NCBI GenBank assembly: GCA_903813345.2
Contig: CAIIXF020000004.1
Location: 18,897,513-18,957,512, forward strand
DNA: 60,000 bases
Direction: 5' to 3'
Source: Owenia fusiformis
Lineage: Eukaryota; Annelida; Polychaeta; Sabellida; Oweniidae
In this document: piece by piece, positions 37,001 through 52,000 of the stretch
How positions within the stretch are numbered: the first letter of the stretch is position 1
Layout of the letters: the number at the start of each line of letters is the position of its first letter
Translations under genes and position numbers: made by a program
Notes under the pieces: model-generated
The model's input: only the letters and a program-made list of their open reading frames with translations
Told to the model about the DNA's origin: nothing
Database searches by the model: none

Positions 37001-40000
37001 TATGAGAAGGTTGCTATTAATCAACATGGAAAAGTGAAGGGTGCACAATTTTGAAGAGTAATTTAGATAGATGCAGATAACAAGAATGATAAACTACTGC
37101 TACATTTCTATATTCAAATTATCTCAGCAAAATTAATGCAAATCTTTCAGCAGCCTCAAAGAAAGAGTTGGCTCTCAAACATTAACAATAGCATTCCAAC
37201 CTTTTTGCATCTGGGTCTCCATATGGTAGAATTGCACCTATATCACAAGCATCATATATGATATATTGAAGAAAACACCCTATTACAAGTATGTAAACTA
37301 ATATCATGCAATCAATTTGGCAGAGCCTTTCAGATGCTTTCAGAGTAGATTGATATGTGGAAAATTGAATGTATTGATTTTTGGCATTTGAATCCTCAAA
37401 TGACCATAATAGCAAGGGTTCCCTTCTGATCACATTTACATGTTTTCATTTCCCCTTGTTCATATATGATTAATTGTAATAAAACTATATAGGTATGGTA
37501 ACTAATTTTCAATGCCTATTATACTTTACCTTCTAAAAATGATAAGTACATTTCACAGTTTATTTTTCTGTCAAAGCATCTTTTAAAGAATATGTCTGTC
37601 TACTTTATTATCAATACAGAGCCATATTATGGCCTTTATTTGGAAAATATTGAAGGCATAACATAACCTCCCGATCCCCCACAGGCCCCCTATATGACTG
37701 AAGGAACTAACGAACATATTGGAGAATTACATTATGTTAAATATTAGAGGAATTATGTAATATGTAACATTGGCGTAGCAATGGTGCCATACCAACAAAA
37801 AAGCAATTTTGTAAAAATTGAAAAAACATTAACAAAGTATAGTTTGAAATGTTAACAATGCTTTTAAAAACTTTCCAGGGGTAAATCCCATACCTCCCTT
37901 TTTTGAGTTTCGCCTGATTCGGGGGAAATAACATGGCAGGGTATTACAAAATTCCATTAAACTTGAATTTTCATCAATTTTAGTGGTTCACTTTTCATAT
38001 TTTCCTTATGTATCTGATAGTTATACAAATTAAAATATGTCCAGTAAAAGAAAATGTTATCTGCCCAACACAAGAAAAGATTTTACAACATGGGGTCAAT
38101 GGGGAATCTCCCTGACCCAGAAGTCACATTGAATTTTCAAAGTTGATATACTGAATATTCAATTTTTAGTCTATTGAATGGATTTCCTGTTTTTTTTGTC
38201 ATTCATACATTATGATATCTTATTGTATATGTGTTGTAGTAAAATGAGATGCTGATACTTCAGTGAGTGGACTTAATTGCCAAACAATTGTTTGGACTTA
38301 GGATATTAAAGCAAGCCTGTTATAAGTGGGAGGCCGTTAGGGGCCACTGCTCCCCTCCTCCCTCCTTTTCCAGATATGTTTTTGCATTTCATGATGCAGA
38401 TATGGCTCTCAGATATGCTCAGAATGCACCAGAGATGGCCTAAAATTGTTAAGGGGGCATGCCCTCAAACTCTCTAGCTTTTGGCGCTTTGCACCAGCGA
38501 TGCTTTAAGTGGGCACAACACAGTCATATGCAAAAGTAACCCCCTTTGGAAATCCTTTAGACAGGCCAGCATTAGCAGAATATTGATGTGTGTGTTTGAT
38601 GAGGTAAATGGATGTGATCCTGGTGCTGTTTTCCATTACAAGTTTGGACAGAATGATTGATCCAATGATGATTAAATCAAATAAGTTAAGGCTATGATAT
38701 TATCCTGGGAAATATGCTTCTCAGAAAGCTCTCGTGTTATTCTTGGTCATATTCACACTTTTGATAAAGTTAATGACATGGATTCATTTCCATGTTCTTT
38801 TTGCATGGGTTTAATACCTATGGGCTTTGACTTTGTGATATAATCATAAGATTTATAGAAATTGATTATGTTTTCAATCAAAATCAAAAGTCTCCAGATT
38901 GTTGTCTTCTATCCCTGAAAGAGGATTTTCTTCTTTAGATATTCTATTACATAACTTTGATCAGTTTCAGATCTGAGAGAAAACATGATGGTTGCATAGG
39001 CGTAGCCACTCATAACCCACTCATAACCAATAAGAGAGCTCTCTATTTGAAGCTTCTGGCTCAATTTTGAAGAAAGTTACATCAATTTTTGTAAAATTCA
39101 AAATAAATCTTATTTTTTGCCTTGTTTATGCCACAATCGCATCCCCCTGACCGAAAACCGAAAGATTTGGGAGATTGCACCCCCTGACTGAAAGCTGGCT
39201 ACACCCCTGGATTGGGTTGCTGAATTCCTTGATATCTAGGAACCTATTGCACCTCTGAAAACTGGACTGTTTGTTCTTCAAAAGGTCAATATAGTCAATG
39301 AGAGAGAATTAATTTTGAGAGGGCCTCATTTGCCAGGGGGTAGTTACTCTTCAAGAGGTTTCACACTCAATCAGATCTACTGTTACAATCAGTTTGATAA
39401 TTAATGGAAACATCTACCTTTGGTGATACTCTCAATAGTATTGTACCATTCTATTGGTGCCTTCCTATGAAAAATATTTCATTGAAGTCAACTCTCATAT
39501 TTAAAATAGAGTTCAAAATAGGTAGGAGCAAGGATCAATGAGTACATGGGCATGTACTCTACACTTAGATAATAACAATGCCAAAAAGTCAGTAGTTATT
39601 TGAAACTCTCTGGGGGAAGGTTATGTATTAAGTATAATTGAAGTAGATTTTTACCAATTTGGTTGAGTTCAACGAGTGCATACAGCTTTCAATGAGTTTT
39701 AAAATTATTGACAATTTGACAGTCCAACACCTTTCATTTGAGTCATCACAATGTTCAATTGCCCTTGTAATTGCCCATTTATTGTAAGTTTTCAAATCTG
39801 TTTCAATTATATTGTCCAAAATTAAAAAGTTGGAAGTGTTTATGGATAAATATGACTTGAGGGTGCTGAATTCTATTCACTATTGTTTGTGAAGACAAGG
39901 GGTGAAGTCAATGGTAGTGGTTAAGGAAACATCATTTAAGTGATATTATTTGAAAATCAATTCCATGTTTTAGATTTTCTTTGCATTCAGTCCTTAGACA

Positions 40001-43000
40001 GCCAATTGAATGAAGATTTAATTGTTTGGTGCCAGGAGGTTCCCTTTCTGTTGGGCATGCACATACAAAAAACCTCAATAATGTTAAATGTTTGGATCCA
40101 AAATAAAAACTATACAATGTAGAGTAGATGACAAACCTTTTGCAGGTATAGGTTTAGTTACAAGTTACACATACATGTTCATATAGATCAGGCCCGTAAG
40201 ACACTTTTCTCCAAGGGGGGTGCGGTTTTTACGAAAGAGAATATAACATTGTCAATTTTTGCCACGTAAATCAAATCGCGTAAGTCAGAGGGGGGGGGGG
40301 TTACTCCCTATATTGGGGCAATTCAGCCTATTTTGTAGTATTTTATTGTTTTTAGACTAAATATTGAATGAGCAATTTGGAGAAACATTGGAATAGGGGG
40401 AAGGTGTGTTAGAAGGGCATAAATGTTTACCGGAAACTTTTTACCAGTTCAAGATCACATTCAGTGATTTTTGAACACTTTCAGGTGTTTTAATCAATAG
40501 AATCAATTTAAAGAAATTCAGATTTTTCAATCATTTTCTTCTTAGGGGAGCGACGGGGCAGCACAGGAAAATTCTACCAATTCAAGGTGCTGTCTGATTA
40601 ATTCTGAGCACTTTTAATGTGTTTGAGTAAATGAATGCTTTTGTTTTTGGGGTGGGATGCCAAAATTTTTATGATTTCATTATGTCACTTGGTGGCTGTT
40701 TAAGTGTCCAAACTGTCCAACTGTTTTGTATGGGGTGTGAGGAGTGGCCCACTCTCTGTAGAAAATTTTACACTTTTGGGATGCTATTTGGTGCTTTTTG
40801 GGCACTTTCAGAGTGTATGAGTATATAAAAAATATATTAAAAAAAACAATTACAATCTTTTCAAATCTTGAGGGGCGGGGTGTCAAGGGGGGGGGGGGGG
40901 GTGCCAGAGGGCGAGATGGGGTTGGGGTGCAAGAGGGGGAGCAAGTGTTTGTCCCCCATATCTGTCCCCCACAAACATTGACCATATTTTGGCACTTTAA
41001 AAGTGTCTGAGACAATACATGAAATAAATTCAGAATTTTTCTCAATTGGTTTGTGGGGGATGTGAGGGTTGGCCTACTTCCCTAGAAAATTTTACAATCT
41101 TAAGATGCTATTTGGTGCTTTCTGGGCACTTTCAAAGTGTATGACTCAATAAAAAAATTGAAAAAAATCACATAATTGTTTTTCTCAATTATTTTGAGCG
41201 TTGTCAAGGGGGGGGGGGGGGGTGGCAGAGGCGGAGGTTGGATGGGAATGCCAGAGGGCGAGTAAAAATCATTGACTATAACAAGGAGCTATTTGATGAT
41301 GTCTGGGAACTTTAAAAGTGTCTGAGACAATACACGAAATTCAGAATTATTTCAATTGTTTAGTGGGGGATGTGAGGGGTGGCTAACTCTAATTTGGGGG
41401 GGGGGTTAAGGGGGGGGGGCTGCCAGAGAGCGAGGTGGGGTGGGGATGCCAGAGGGCGAGTAAGTGTTAGTCTCCAAGAATCATTGACTATATCAAGGAA
41501 CTATTTGATGGTGTCAGGGCACTTTAAAAGTGTCTGAGACAATACATAAAATAAATTCAGAACTTTTCAATTGTTCGTTTGGGGTATGAGGGGTGGCCCA
41601 CTCCCCCTAGAAAATTTTACAATTTAAAGACACTATTTGGTGCTCTCTGGACACTTTCAAAGTGTATGAATTAATTAAAACATTTGAGAAAATCAATTTT
41701 TTTCCATTATTTGGAGGGGTGTCACAGGGGGTGGGGGTGCCAGATGGGGAGGTAGGGTGGGGATGCCAGAGGGGAAGCAAGTATTAGTCCACCAGAAACA
41801 TTGACTATATCAAAGAGCTACTTGATGATGTATGGGCACTTAAAAAGTGTCTGAGACTATACATAAAATAAATTCAGAACTTTTCCATTGTTTTGTGGGG
41901 GGGGGGTGTGAGGGATGGCCCACCCGCCCCCCCCCCCCCCCCCCAGAAAATTTTACAATATTGAGATGCTATTTGGTGCTTTCTGGGCATTTTCAAATTG
42001 TATGAGTTAATGAAAAAAAATCAAAAAATCTTTTTTTCAAAATTTTTTTTTTCAAATTTTTTTTGGGGGGTGACAAAGGGGGGTGCGGTCGCACCCATCG
42101 CACCCCCCCATCTGACGGCCCTGTAGATAGATATTTGTGTTTAGAAGTGATAAACATGATTTGATTTGTTTTGATGATCAGAGATGCGACACAATTTAGT
42201 ATATTAGTTTGTTTATTACATGGGGGTCAATATTTCCAGAAAATTTCATAATATTTCATGAGTTTGATAAGATTTTAAATGTTTAGGACTAAATTGCATC
42301 ACTTAAATCAATATGGAGTGAGATGTTAGCAAAGCATTCAAATAAGACATAAAGATGATAAACTGACATGATCTATTCTGTGTTTTTGCCTTACTCATTT
42401 ATGAAGTGAAGGTTTAATAAATACATTGAACTTAAAAGTGATATTAAAGGTTCAATATTTGATTTATATTGCAAGTTGATATCATGGGAACCCCATACAA
42501 ACACAAAAGACTGTCAGAATGTTAAAAGACACAAACATTTAAAGTTAGACTTCACCTAAATATACTCGCTATATAATTTTTTAGTTTCGGTTAAAAGACA
42601 GTGAGAAATCCACATACTATAATTATCAACTAATTTATCAATGTGATAACTTTCAAAGTGAATGTATTTTGAATAGTAAATTATAGGTATTAATAAAAAG
42701 AGGGTTGGGAAATGCAAGGAGGTGAGAGCTCTTACAAGATATATGTACTTTGAGATTTTTCAAACAAGTAGAAGCGAGAAATTATTATACTTTTGTCATT
42801 TATAACTTTGGAAAGATTTAAGATTTCACTATTGAGTGCTTTCACCACTGAAATTTTACACTCTTTATCTCTTATTTTTCCTTTTTAAAATGGTGTAACA
42901 AATGATTTGAATGTATATTATGTGAAGTGCTGCGCAATGAGGGTGATTTTGATGAATTGAGGGCTAAAGAGTTTACATACAGTGGAAAATGACATTGAGA

Positions 43001-46000
43001 AATTAACAATTTGTTAAATGGTTTGATAGTTTACTCTCTTATGTCAATTGACTCAGCTTTGATATATGCCTCAATTAGAATATAAACTGACTGTATAGAA
43101 AACTCATATATTGGATCTTTTTTCATGTGACATATCCATCGTGACAATTTTCAAAAGGAACTGTTTTGATTTTCTTGGTATCTGACATATATTGAGATAT
43201 AGTTTTATGTTGTCAAGGCAATGAGTGTTGCTAAGTATTTTTTTGCTACAGCAGTAATTATTGAATGGGGAATGTAACTGTCATTAAGTTCATTTGCTTT
43301 GCAATGTACATGATGACCGGTTGTGTCCAAGTATAGCATATTTAGCAGTTGGTATTCAGTACTGGGCATCTGTAACAAATGGCAGGTGGTGACATTTTGC
43401 CTGTTAATGCCTTGTTATGACTTGAAACCCTGTCTGATCTGATATTATCTATGCCAAAGATTCATTATAGGATTTTCTATGTTCAATTATTTTACAGTCA
43501 TGCTATAATATATGGCTGTCCGCCATTGTTGACTCTAAAGGTATCCAGATGTGATTATTGAACTGAAAATGATTGCCTCTTATATTTCAGGAACAAAGGT
43601 GAAAGCTTGATATTTATATAATATGCATTTATATGAAACATTCAACATATTGAATGCATTGATTGAAACTACATCTAGAAAAATGAAGATAACATGTGTC
43701 AATATATTCATACAGAATCAATGAAATGTTATACATATAATATGTTGAAATCTATTTCAAGTTTCACCTGGGGCTTTATAATACTGCCCTCTTGATTTTA
43801 CAAGTTTTTAGTTGTTTCATCCTCACCTTGAATGAAATAGTCTCAGGGTACTGCTCTGAAAATTGAGAACCTTATTAATGAGCAGAATAAATATAAACAT
43901 TTTGATAGCAAGTCAATGAGAATTGGGAGTATACAGCAGCAATATAAATCCTCTACTCCTTGTTGACTGTTAAAAATAATAAGAACATAACTTCGGAATA
44001 TGAGTGTTACCTGATGAATGGGACCCTCACGTGCCTTCTAAATGGTAGTAAACGAACGCTAGTGTAACTACATCAGCTTATCTTTCCGTCCGATCAACAA
44101 TAAATACAGTTATACAAGAAATGTAAACGAAGTGAAAATATTTCCAAAACTTTTCCGAAAGGCATGTCATTTCCGGAAGTTATGATACGTTATATTACCG
44201 AACATGCGTGAAAATGGAACTTTTGTTCGTTCATTTTACGAGAGCTAAATAAAATGCGACATCCAAGCATCGGGTATGACTCCACCATTGTTTGCCGTTT
44301 TACTACTTGCCACAATCAACCTCACTGCCAGCATATATCAAACAAGGCCCATTTTCCATCAAACTTGGCCCAACAACTATCAATCGGATGTCCTTGAAAA
44401 ATCAAGTTGACATGGTAAAAGTAAAACTTCGAAAAAGCACTATTTTTTACTTTTGAATCACCTATTATCGCCCAAATGGTTATATTTTTTTCAAGGTCAA
44501 GGTCGCCATGCTAAAAGTTGAATTAGGGAGATAAATCTGCTCTTCAGACAATGTTTGATAGCTTTTCTTCACCACGGAACAAAGATCTTTGCGCTGGTAT
44601 GCCCATTTCCATGAGATATTATACGTGAAGGAGGAACTGTTTCTTTAATTTTCATCAAAACTTTAATTATGCCAACCCGTGAAAAGGCCATTTTCGCACT
44701 ACTTTTGGTGTAATAATGCCATCAAAAAAACATTCCATTTAAACCCATGTTCGGTAATATAAGGTGTTATTACGGTAAATATCACTTCCGGGTAGGAAGT
44801 GTTTTTTATTAATACTTTAAAAACGAAGCAATGCCAACTTCAGTGGTGTGTATAGTAGGTGTAAGTGTATGTACTGTGGCCATTTGAGGTATGTATGTAA
44901 AGCTGAGGCCAAGTACTTTCTAAATGTGCCATTTTTAGCAAAAAAATCTCAAGAATATGGTCCGGCCCTAAACAGGAACAACTTTATTCGTTAATTTTCA
45001 TCGGGGAAGCAGGGATTTTACCTAAAAATGAGTCCCTATGTTGGCGTAGCGATATTTAAAAATCGAGACACAAACCCTATGTTAAATATAGTGTCAAGAT
45101 GAAGGTTATGTATAGGGGATTGCAAAAATATAGTCATTGTATGGGCTAATTCTTTTTGAGATATCAGCGTCCATTTATTGTAACCCGCGTTTGCTACCAT
45201 TTCCTCAATTCTGAGATGATGGGCAAACGCGTAGTAAACATGCTCAAGCCGGAACTATTTTGACCTGCATCGCTATTTTCATAATTCAAATGAAAGTTGA
45301 ACTCCTCCTCTTTATTTTGATACCAAATAGAGGCATACTAGGTACCCTAGAAGCCACCTATGGCGTTATTTAGAACAAAACCACAAATTTTTAAATGGAC
45401 TATATCGGGTCATACCTTTTGGCGGATGGATATGGAACCTCACACCAGAACTTGAATTTTGTGATTTTTTCAACATTTTTCAATGATTTACCGTAGTGAC
45501 ACCATAACGTATCATAACTTCCGGAATGACATGCCTTTCGGAAAAGTTTTGGAAATATTTTCACTTCGTTTACATTTCTTGTATAACTGTACTTATTGTT
45601 GATCGGACGGAAAGATAAGCTGATGTAGTTACACTAGCGTTCGTTTACTACCATTTAGAAGGCACGTGAGGGTCCCATTCATCAGGTAACACTCATATGT
45701 CGAAGTTATGTTCTTATTATTTTTAACAGTTAACAAGGAGTAAGTCTTTCTTATATTAGATTTACCAATCTGAAACCTAGAATATTTAATTGTTATGTGT
45801 AAACATACAGAAGATTGGAATTGAAAATATGCATTAACTCTAGTATAATTCATTCAAATTTTACTTTAAAACACACCAAAATGATAATACATGAATTATT
45901 ATGGATACAAAGGAATTATCTGTTATATATAACTTTTAGGGGAGATATCACACCAAGGCATGCTTTTGAGCCAAATCATTCAAAAATACAATTTCAGAAA

Positions 46001-49000
46001 TCTGTATTTGTCAGTTTTTATCTAATCTAGGCAAGTAAATTTAACTTAATTATTACAAGAATCTATGTTAATAGGACCATTGATGATATATATACAAGCA
46101 ATCAATAGTTCCAAAGAAAGAAATTCCAATTTCAGAGAATTGCATTTTTGGATGTTTTTTTAATGACAAATGCATCCATTCATGAAATATTTTGTATATA
46201 TGATCTCAAAAACAGATTGTCTGCAAATGGTCCTCTATCCAGACAAATATATCATAGGGGTGAATTGATACTGGTACTTGTATGAGGGTTGCTCCTGAGC
46301 TGCATCACTCCTCAATAAACCTCTCAAAATTCAAAACAATTAACTGCAAAGTTAGAAAGCATATAATTTTGTGTAATATACATTTGATATAATGAGCACC
46401 TGTTGAATATTGTAAGGCTATTTTAGATAGCACCTTGAAGGATAACAGTACACGTTTATATAGTTTAGGTTATTTATGTCAGGTGTATAACTCTAAATAA
46501 AATTGTCTTCATTTTCACATCACCATAATAAGAATGATGATATGTGATACGTATACATAGGTTTATATCAATTGAATGGCTGTAACAGGTGCCATTTTTC
46601 ATATAATTCTGTCAAGTTGTTATTAAGTTCTTCTTAAAATCTCATATTAGGTACATACAGCTCATGTTTTATTACATACATAGTGTGCTTTAATGTTTTT
46701 ACCTTATACTTCAATCAGTTGGGCAATAAGGTAGGGTCTTTACTAATGAATAAGGTTTCATGTATTGTTTACTACTTTTGTTGGGGGGTTTTGTTGGTCT
46801 ATCCCATAGATACTCTCACCACACATGCCCGCTCATGCCCCGGGCATTGAAAACAAGGCCCTTTAAGCCACAATTGTCCACTTATTGACATATAATATAC
46901 CAAACTGGATACTAACTGCCCTCAGATATGTCTTAAAGAAAAGTTGTAAGATTAAAAGTGAGTTCATACATCTAGTCTATCATTTAAGTAGTGTTTTCAC
47001 TGGAGGCTAATCAAGTGATTAGATAATAGCTTCAATAAATTATAGTAATGGTGTTACCTTCATGCACTATCTTCACATTTGTTTTAATACGTCCACCTGA
47101 GGCTAGTTGGCCTGATCTCTTCATCATTCTCAACTTTAAAGTATTAGAAGGAATAGAGACTGTAATCTTGTAAAAATCATGTTTACCTTACAATCCTAAT
47201 TGTATTTTCTTGATAAAGTATTGAAATATGATCAAATACATGTATATTGTATATAGAATATGATCCCTCAAAACAAATTTTGAAAAGGGGAATTCTCTCT
47301 TGATTACAGTCCACAAAGCATCAACACATGTCACACTTTTTAGAAAATAGATGTGACATGGTATGATATTATAAACTTTTAAAAATAGTAATTAACCTGC
47401 ATGAATTTGGACATTCTATCTTATAAATTCGTTATTTAATATAAAAATGTAATATAGTCATAGCCTGATACTAAGACATTCCAGGCCTATAGCCAGGCGG
47501 TTTGGAGAGCTGGGCTATGTAATGGGCCTGCGTTTACAAGAGGCAATATAAAGTTATCCACCTCTAGTTTGAACTTACTGGCAACTGAGCTCTGATGCTT
47601 TGATGAACTTAAAGGCCTACTTTGCGTATTATCAATGTTTTTGGGCAAAATAAAGACTTACATTTGAATTTCATAGTATGTCCAATGTATTTATAAGAAA
47701 CTTATCTTTCATTTGACACCAACAACAGCTCAAATGGACTACACGCATGCTTGAAATGAATTATCAAAAAATAATTTCGACCTGTCAAGCTTTATATATC
47801 AAGTTTTTATCAATGTCATTGAAAGATGGCGAAGTTGTTTGTATTACATGATGCCATGATGTGCAATTTATTTAACAGTTACTTTATTTTGGTCAAATAT
47901 CAAAGCAAATAAAACTTTATTTCATATTTCAGCAAGTTTGTGAGTAATATGTTTCAATGATTATTTTTTCTTTATTCTTCTAAATTAAGTATAGTGGGCC
48001 TTTAATAAGCAACAAAGAGTTATGATTGTGCCATATTATTAGATTTATTCGGGAATAATGTAGTTTTTCCTCTTTACATGAAATGTGGGTAATAGCATGT
48101 GCATTTTTAGAATTTAATTAATTGTCCAAATAGGTATATGGAGAAGTTCATCCATTCGTCTGTTCATTCTTCGGTTCATAGTTGTGTCTGCGGCCAATAA
48201 CGCATATACCAATTATCTGATTTGTTACAAATTTGTTGGCTGATGCATTATGGGTATATGACCTATGACCCAGAACAGAGGAGGAGATTTCCTAAATTCA
48301 AAGATGCCATCAAGGTCATAGGTTAGACAGGCAATATGTCACAAGATCATAACATTTCTTGATCATAAAAACACTGGAATGATGAAATAATTTGACACAT
48401 ATTTTAAAAGATTTTTAAAAACAATGTACAATGAATATGAAATATTCCAAATGAATGCTTTTAGTATCATTAATTAAATATTTCTTTTATAGTATGTATA
48501 ACTCAAGTATGCATGCAAAAGAGAGCCAGTGTTATAAAAGCGCAGATCAAAATAAATAAATATATATATTTTGATCAAACATATTTTGTTTTGTGAGATT
48601 TGCTAACATTTTGCCAGTTGTTCTTACAGTAACACAATTACCAAATCACCTTAATTTCCCTTCAAATGTCACTGCTTGCCTGCAAATTAGTCCAACAATT
48701 TATATGTCCATGTAAAAGCCATTACTTTAACAACCAATTTTAGACTCACTTTAAACGGATCTTTCCATGCTAAAACACGCATAACCTGAAACAATGAAGA
48801 AATTAAAAGATTTTTGTTAGTCCATGCCTCATTGAAATTGTTTGATAATGTCTTATCTAGAAAAAGTTGCCAAGGAATAACTATTAGTACAAGTATATAG
48901 CTATATAATCTTTAGGTTTTAGAATGATTTTAAGAGAATTTCAAACTTTGTTATTTCATATATACAGTGTGGCATTTGTTTCAAATTAACCAATTTTTTT

Positions 49001-52000
49001 CAAAATCATCTACAAGTTCTCAACAAATCAAACTATAGATTTGACCTTCATATAGATTATAGATTTGACCTTCAATGACATTCTCAAGGTCAAAAAAGAT
49101 TTGACCCTCAATGGCATTCTCAAGGTCAAAAAGCTCTTTTTCATCTTGCTTCAAATTGACCAATTTTTCCAAAATCATCTACAAGTTCTCAGAAGTTCAA
49201 ATCTGACTTTAATTTGACCTTAAATGACCTTCCCAGGGTCAAAACAGGTCTCTTTTCTACTTGCTTCAAATTGACCGATTTATTTTTTCAAAATCAACTA
49301 GATCTCAAAAATTCAAATCTGACTAAGATTGAACTCATGATATTCTGACCAACTAGGTGATGACATTTTGTCATATTAATGCCTTGTTCAATTTTGTAGT
49401 TATTTTTTAAAAACCTATAATCAGTATTTGATAATTGAAAGAAATTATAAAAAATCCACTTGAGTACCAAATATTTGGTTTGACCCATTATTTTTCCTAC
49501 TTGGCATTTCTTTTTTTTGTTATTTGAGGTTTTCTGTATTTGGTTTGATATTTTATTTTCCTTGTTCAGTGTGAATCTAGTTTATGACAAGCACATTCTA
49601 ATAATCTAGTTCATCACATCACAGGTGCAAACCTAGTTAGGATCTAGTTAGCATACTGTAGTTGATCATTAGAGAGAATGGAAAGAAGTGAAATACCCTT
49701 GGAATAAGGATGGATTTCAGATTCTCAAATACTTTCTTATTATTGAACTAAGTTTTATATTCTGTTCAGTCTGTGCTATATTCTTTTAGTTTTATGAAAA
49801 ATGGTAGCATTCTTGTTAATCAACTATATTGGACTGATTGAATGAAAGGATGGATGGCAACTTCTCTGCATCTAGCTTAACTCCATTCTATGGGATAAAT
49901 ACATATACTGTAGATATATATAATAGGAGAAAGTTATAAAGCCCTCTCAGAGGACAAAGACATTTTAATACACCCCCTGTCAATATAGACACAGTATGAC
50001 ATTTTCAAATAGTTTTTAATGTTCGGTGATCTTCAAAGTTTGTTTATGTTTGAACACAAAATGAGACTGAATATTTTAAAGTCAAATAGTGGAAATATTA
50101 AACCAAAGGTATCTAAATCATGTAATATGGTAGATTTATTTGGGCTGAAAGGTTTTACACACAGAACTTTAATATTCATTCTTAATAGCCTTAAAGGGGG
50201 AATGTCACCTTGGTTTCTCCCCCAGAAAATCAGAGATGTCCCATTTTAATTGCTCATATAATATCTAACATACCTAAGATATATCTTGGGAACAAATTGA
50301 AGGCACAGTATCGCCAATACATTGAAAAAAACAACACAAAACAAACTGTCAGATAAAACACAGTTAAGTCAAAAGCAACATACAACTGTTAAATCTAAAT
50401 AAAACTTTAAGTGTTATGCTGAAAGATAACAAGAAATGTGTTGTGATTAAAAATGACAAAAAAATCATTTCGAGTTTATTACTAGCCAGTAGAAAAGAAA
50501 TATATGTGAACAATCATCAAATTAATAACGTAACGAATTAGTTGAAGCCTCAAAGTTGGCAAGTTGATAGACCTTCTTATCCCAGGGGTTTCACTCCAAT
50601 ATACCTCTTAATACCGAAGTGCCGCACCAAAGACCCCGTTTTGAGCATTTTTTCCATGTCAATCTCCTCTCAAGATTGAAGATGTCCATGTTTAATTCCT
50701 CTCTGAAGTTTGCTGGGATTAAATTTCTTGAAATATCATTAAATTTTACTAGAAAATCCACTTTTCAAGTGATTTGTCAAAGGCCTGTAACTGATTTCAA
50801 CCAATTTAATAATAATTAATAATAATTTTTTGGTCCATTTAAAGTATGGCTATATGATACTCAAATTGAAGGAAGTTTAGGGTAGATCATTACTATGGTA
50901 TTGTCTTTCTGATTGTTGCCTCAGAAAATTCAAAATGGCTGCTAACAGGAATTTGTGTTAATTTTGAGATCTTTCTGGAGTATAGCTTTATTATACTCAA
51001 TTGAAAGCTAATTTAGAGTAGATTGCAAATATATGTATTGATTTTGTAAATTTTAAATGGCCGCTGCCTTATGTGGAATTTCGCAATAATTTTCTGATCT
51101 CTTCAAAGTATGGCTATATTATTCTCAAATTAAAGGAAATATTAAGGACAGATCACTATTTTGGTATTGTTTTCCGGACTTGTGCCTCAGAAAATTCAAA
51201 TTGTCTTTATTATTTGTGCCTTTAAAACTCTTAAATTGTCACCCAAATGCTTTTAAAATTTGTAGAAATTCCGATATATCTCTTATGTTTCCTATGTTTA
51301 TATTTTGTGTGACAAATACAGATTCATATATGTTAGAGTGTTCATAGGGATTTGCCACTCTGTGAAGCTGCTGTTTTTTTAGTTGTAGGTGTAACTTATC
51401 AGACACCTTCCGTCCCTATAACCTCTAACTTTAATTGAATGCCTGACTTTGGCCACTCTATGCATTTACATGAGCTTATTACATAAGTGAATACAATAGC
51501 AATTCTTGTATGTCACATCTGATGAGAAAGGCAGTATAAGAAGGAGCAAAACAGGCTTAAACTGCATATTTAGTATTTATTGATATCGTTATTTCTATCA
51601 AAAATGTTAAAATTGAGGAGTGATATGATGAAGTGTGTTTTGTTTGGTGAGATTTGCTAATCTCAGGTTGCTATATTTCCAGTATGATATATGTACTATT
51701 GTGTCATTTTGTATGTTTTAGGGCCAGGTGACATTTGAGGATGCTAGTGAATTCAGCCTCATTCTCAATGCTACTGCTCCATCATTAGAAGACCTTGCCA
51801 TAGTGAAATACAACTACACTAAGGCAATAGATGGAGCCATATTACTGCAATTGGTAATTGTTTGATTTAATTAATAAATATGGATTAAAGGTGCAACAAT
51901 TAGTGCAAAGGGGCCATTCAACGATCATGGACCAGTGTCAAAATATATTTATTATTATTATTATTAAAATATTTTATTATAATGTCACTAGTGTTAAAGT

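Larger units (their letters stand above)
25083..51721 (+). other. Intron 1 of the astrotactin-like gene (26.6 kb)
   Basis: The intron runs from GTAAGT to TTTTAG, phase 0. No further coding exon was recognised in it. It is filled by repeats listed separately. Between them (for example 26.0-26.8, 37.2-40.1, 42.2-43.3, 45.8-48.9 and 49.4-50.8 kb) the sequence is AT-rich and only short unsupported ORFs are seen. Confidence 0.7.

Noticed and set aside
40680-41045. 121-codon minus-strand ORF with a proline-rich stretch
   Set aside because: It is the reverse of G-run repeat units inside the 40189-42123 transposon. The prolines come from homopolymer G.
50019-50249. 76-codon plus-strand ORF
   Set aside because: No domain, splice context or repeat-family match was recognised; a chance ORF is likely.
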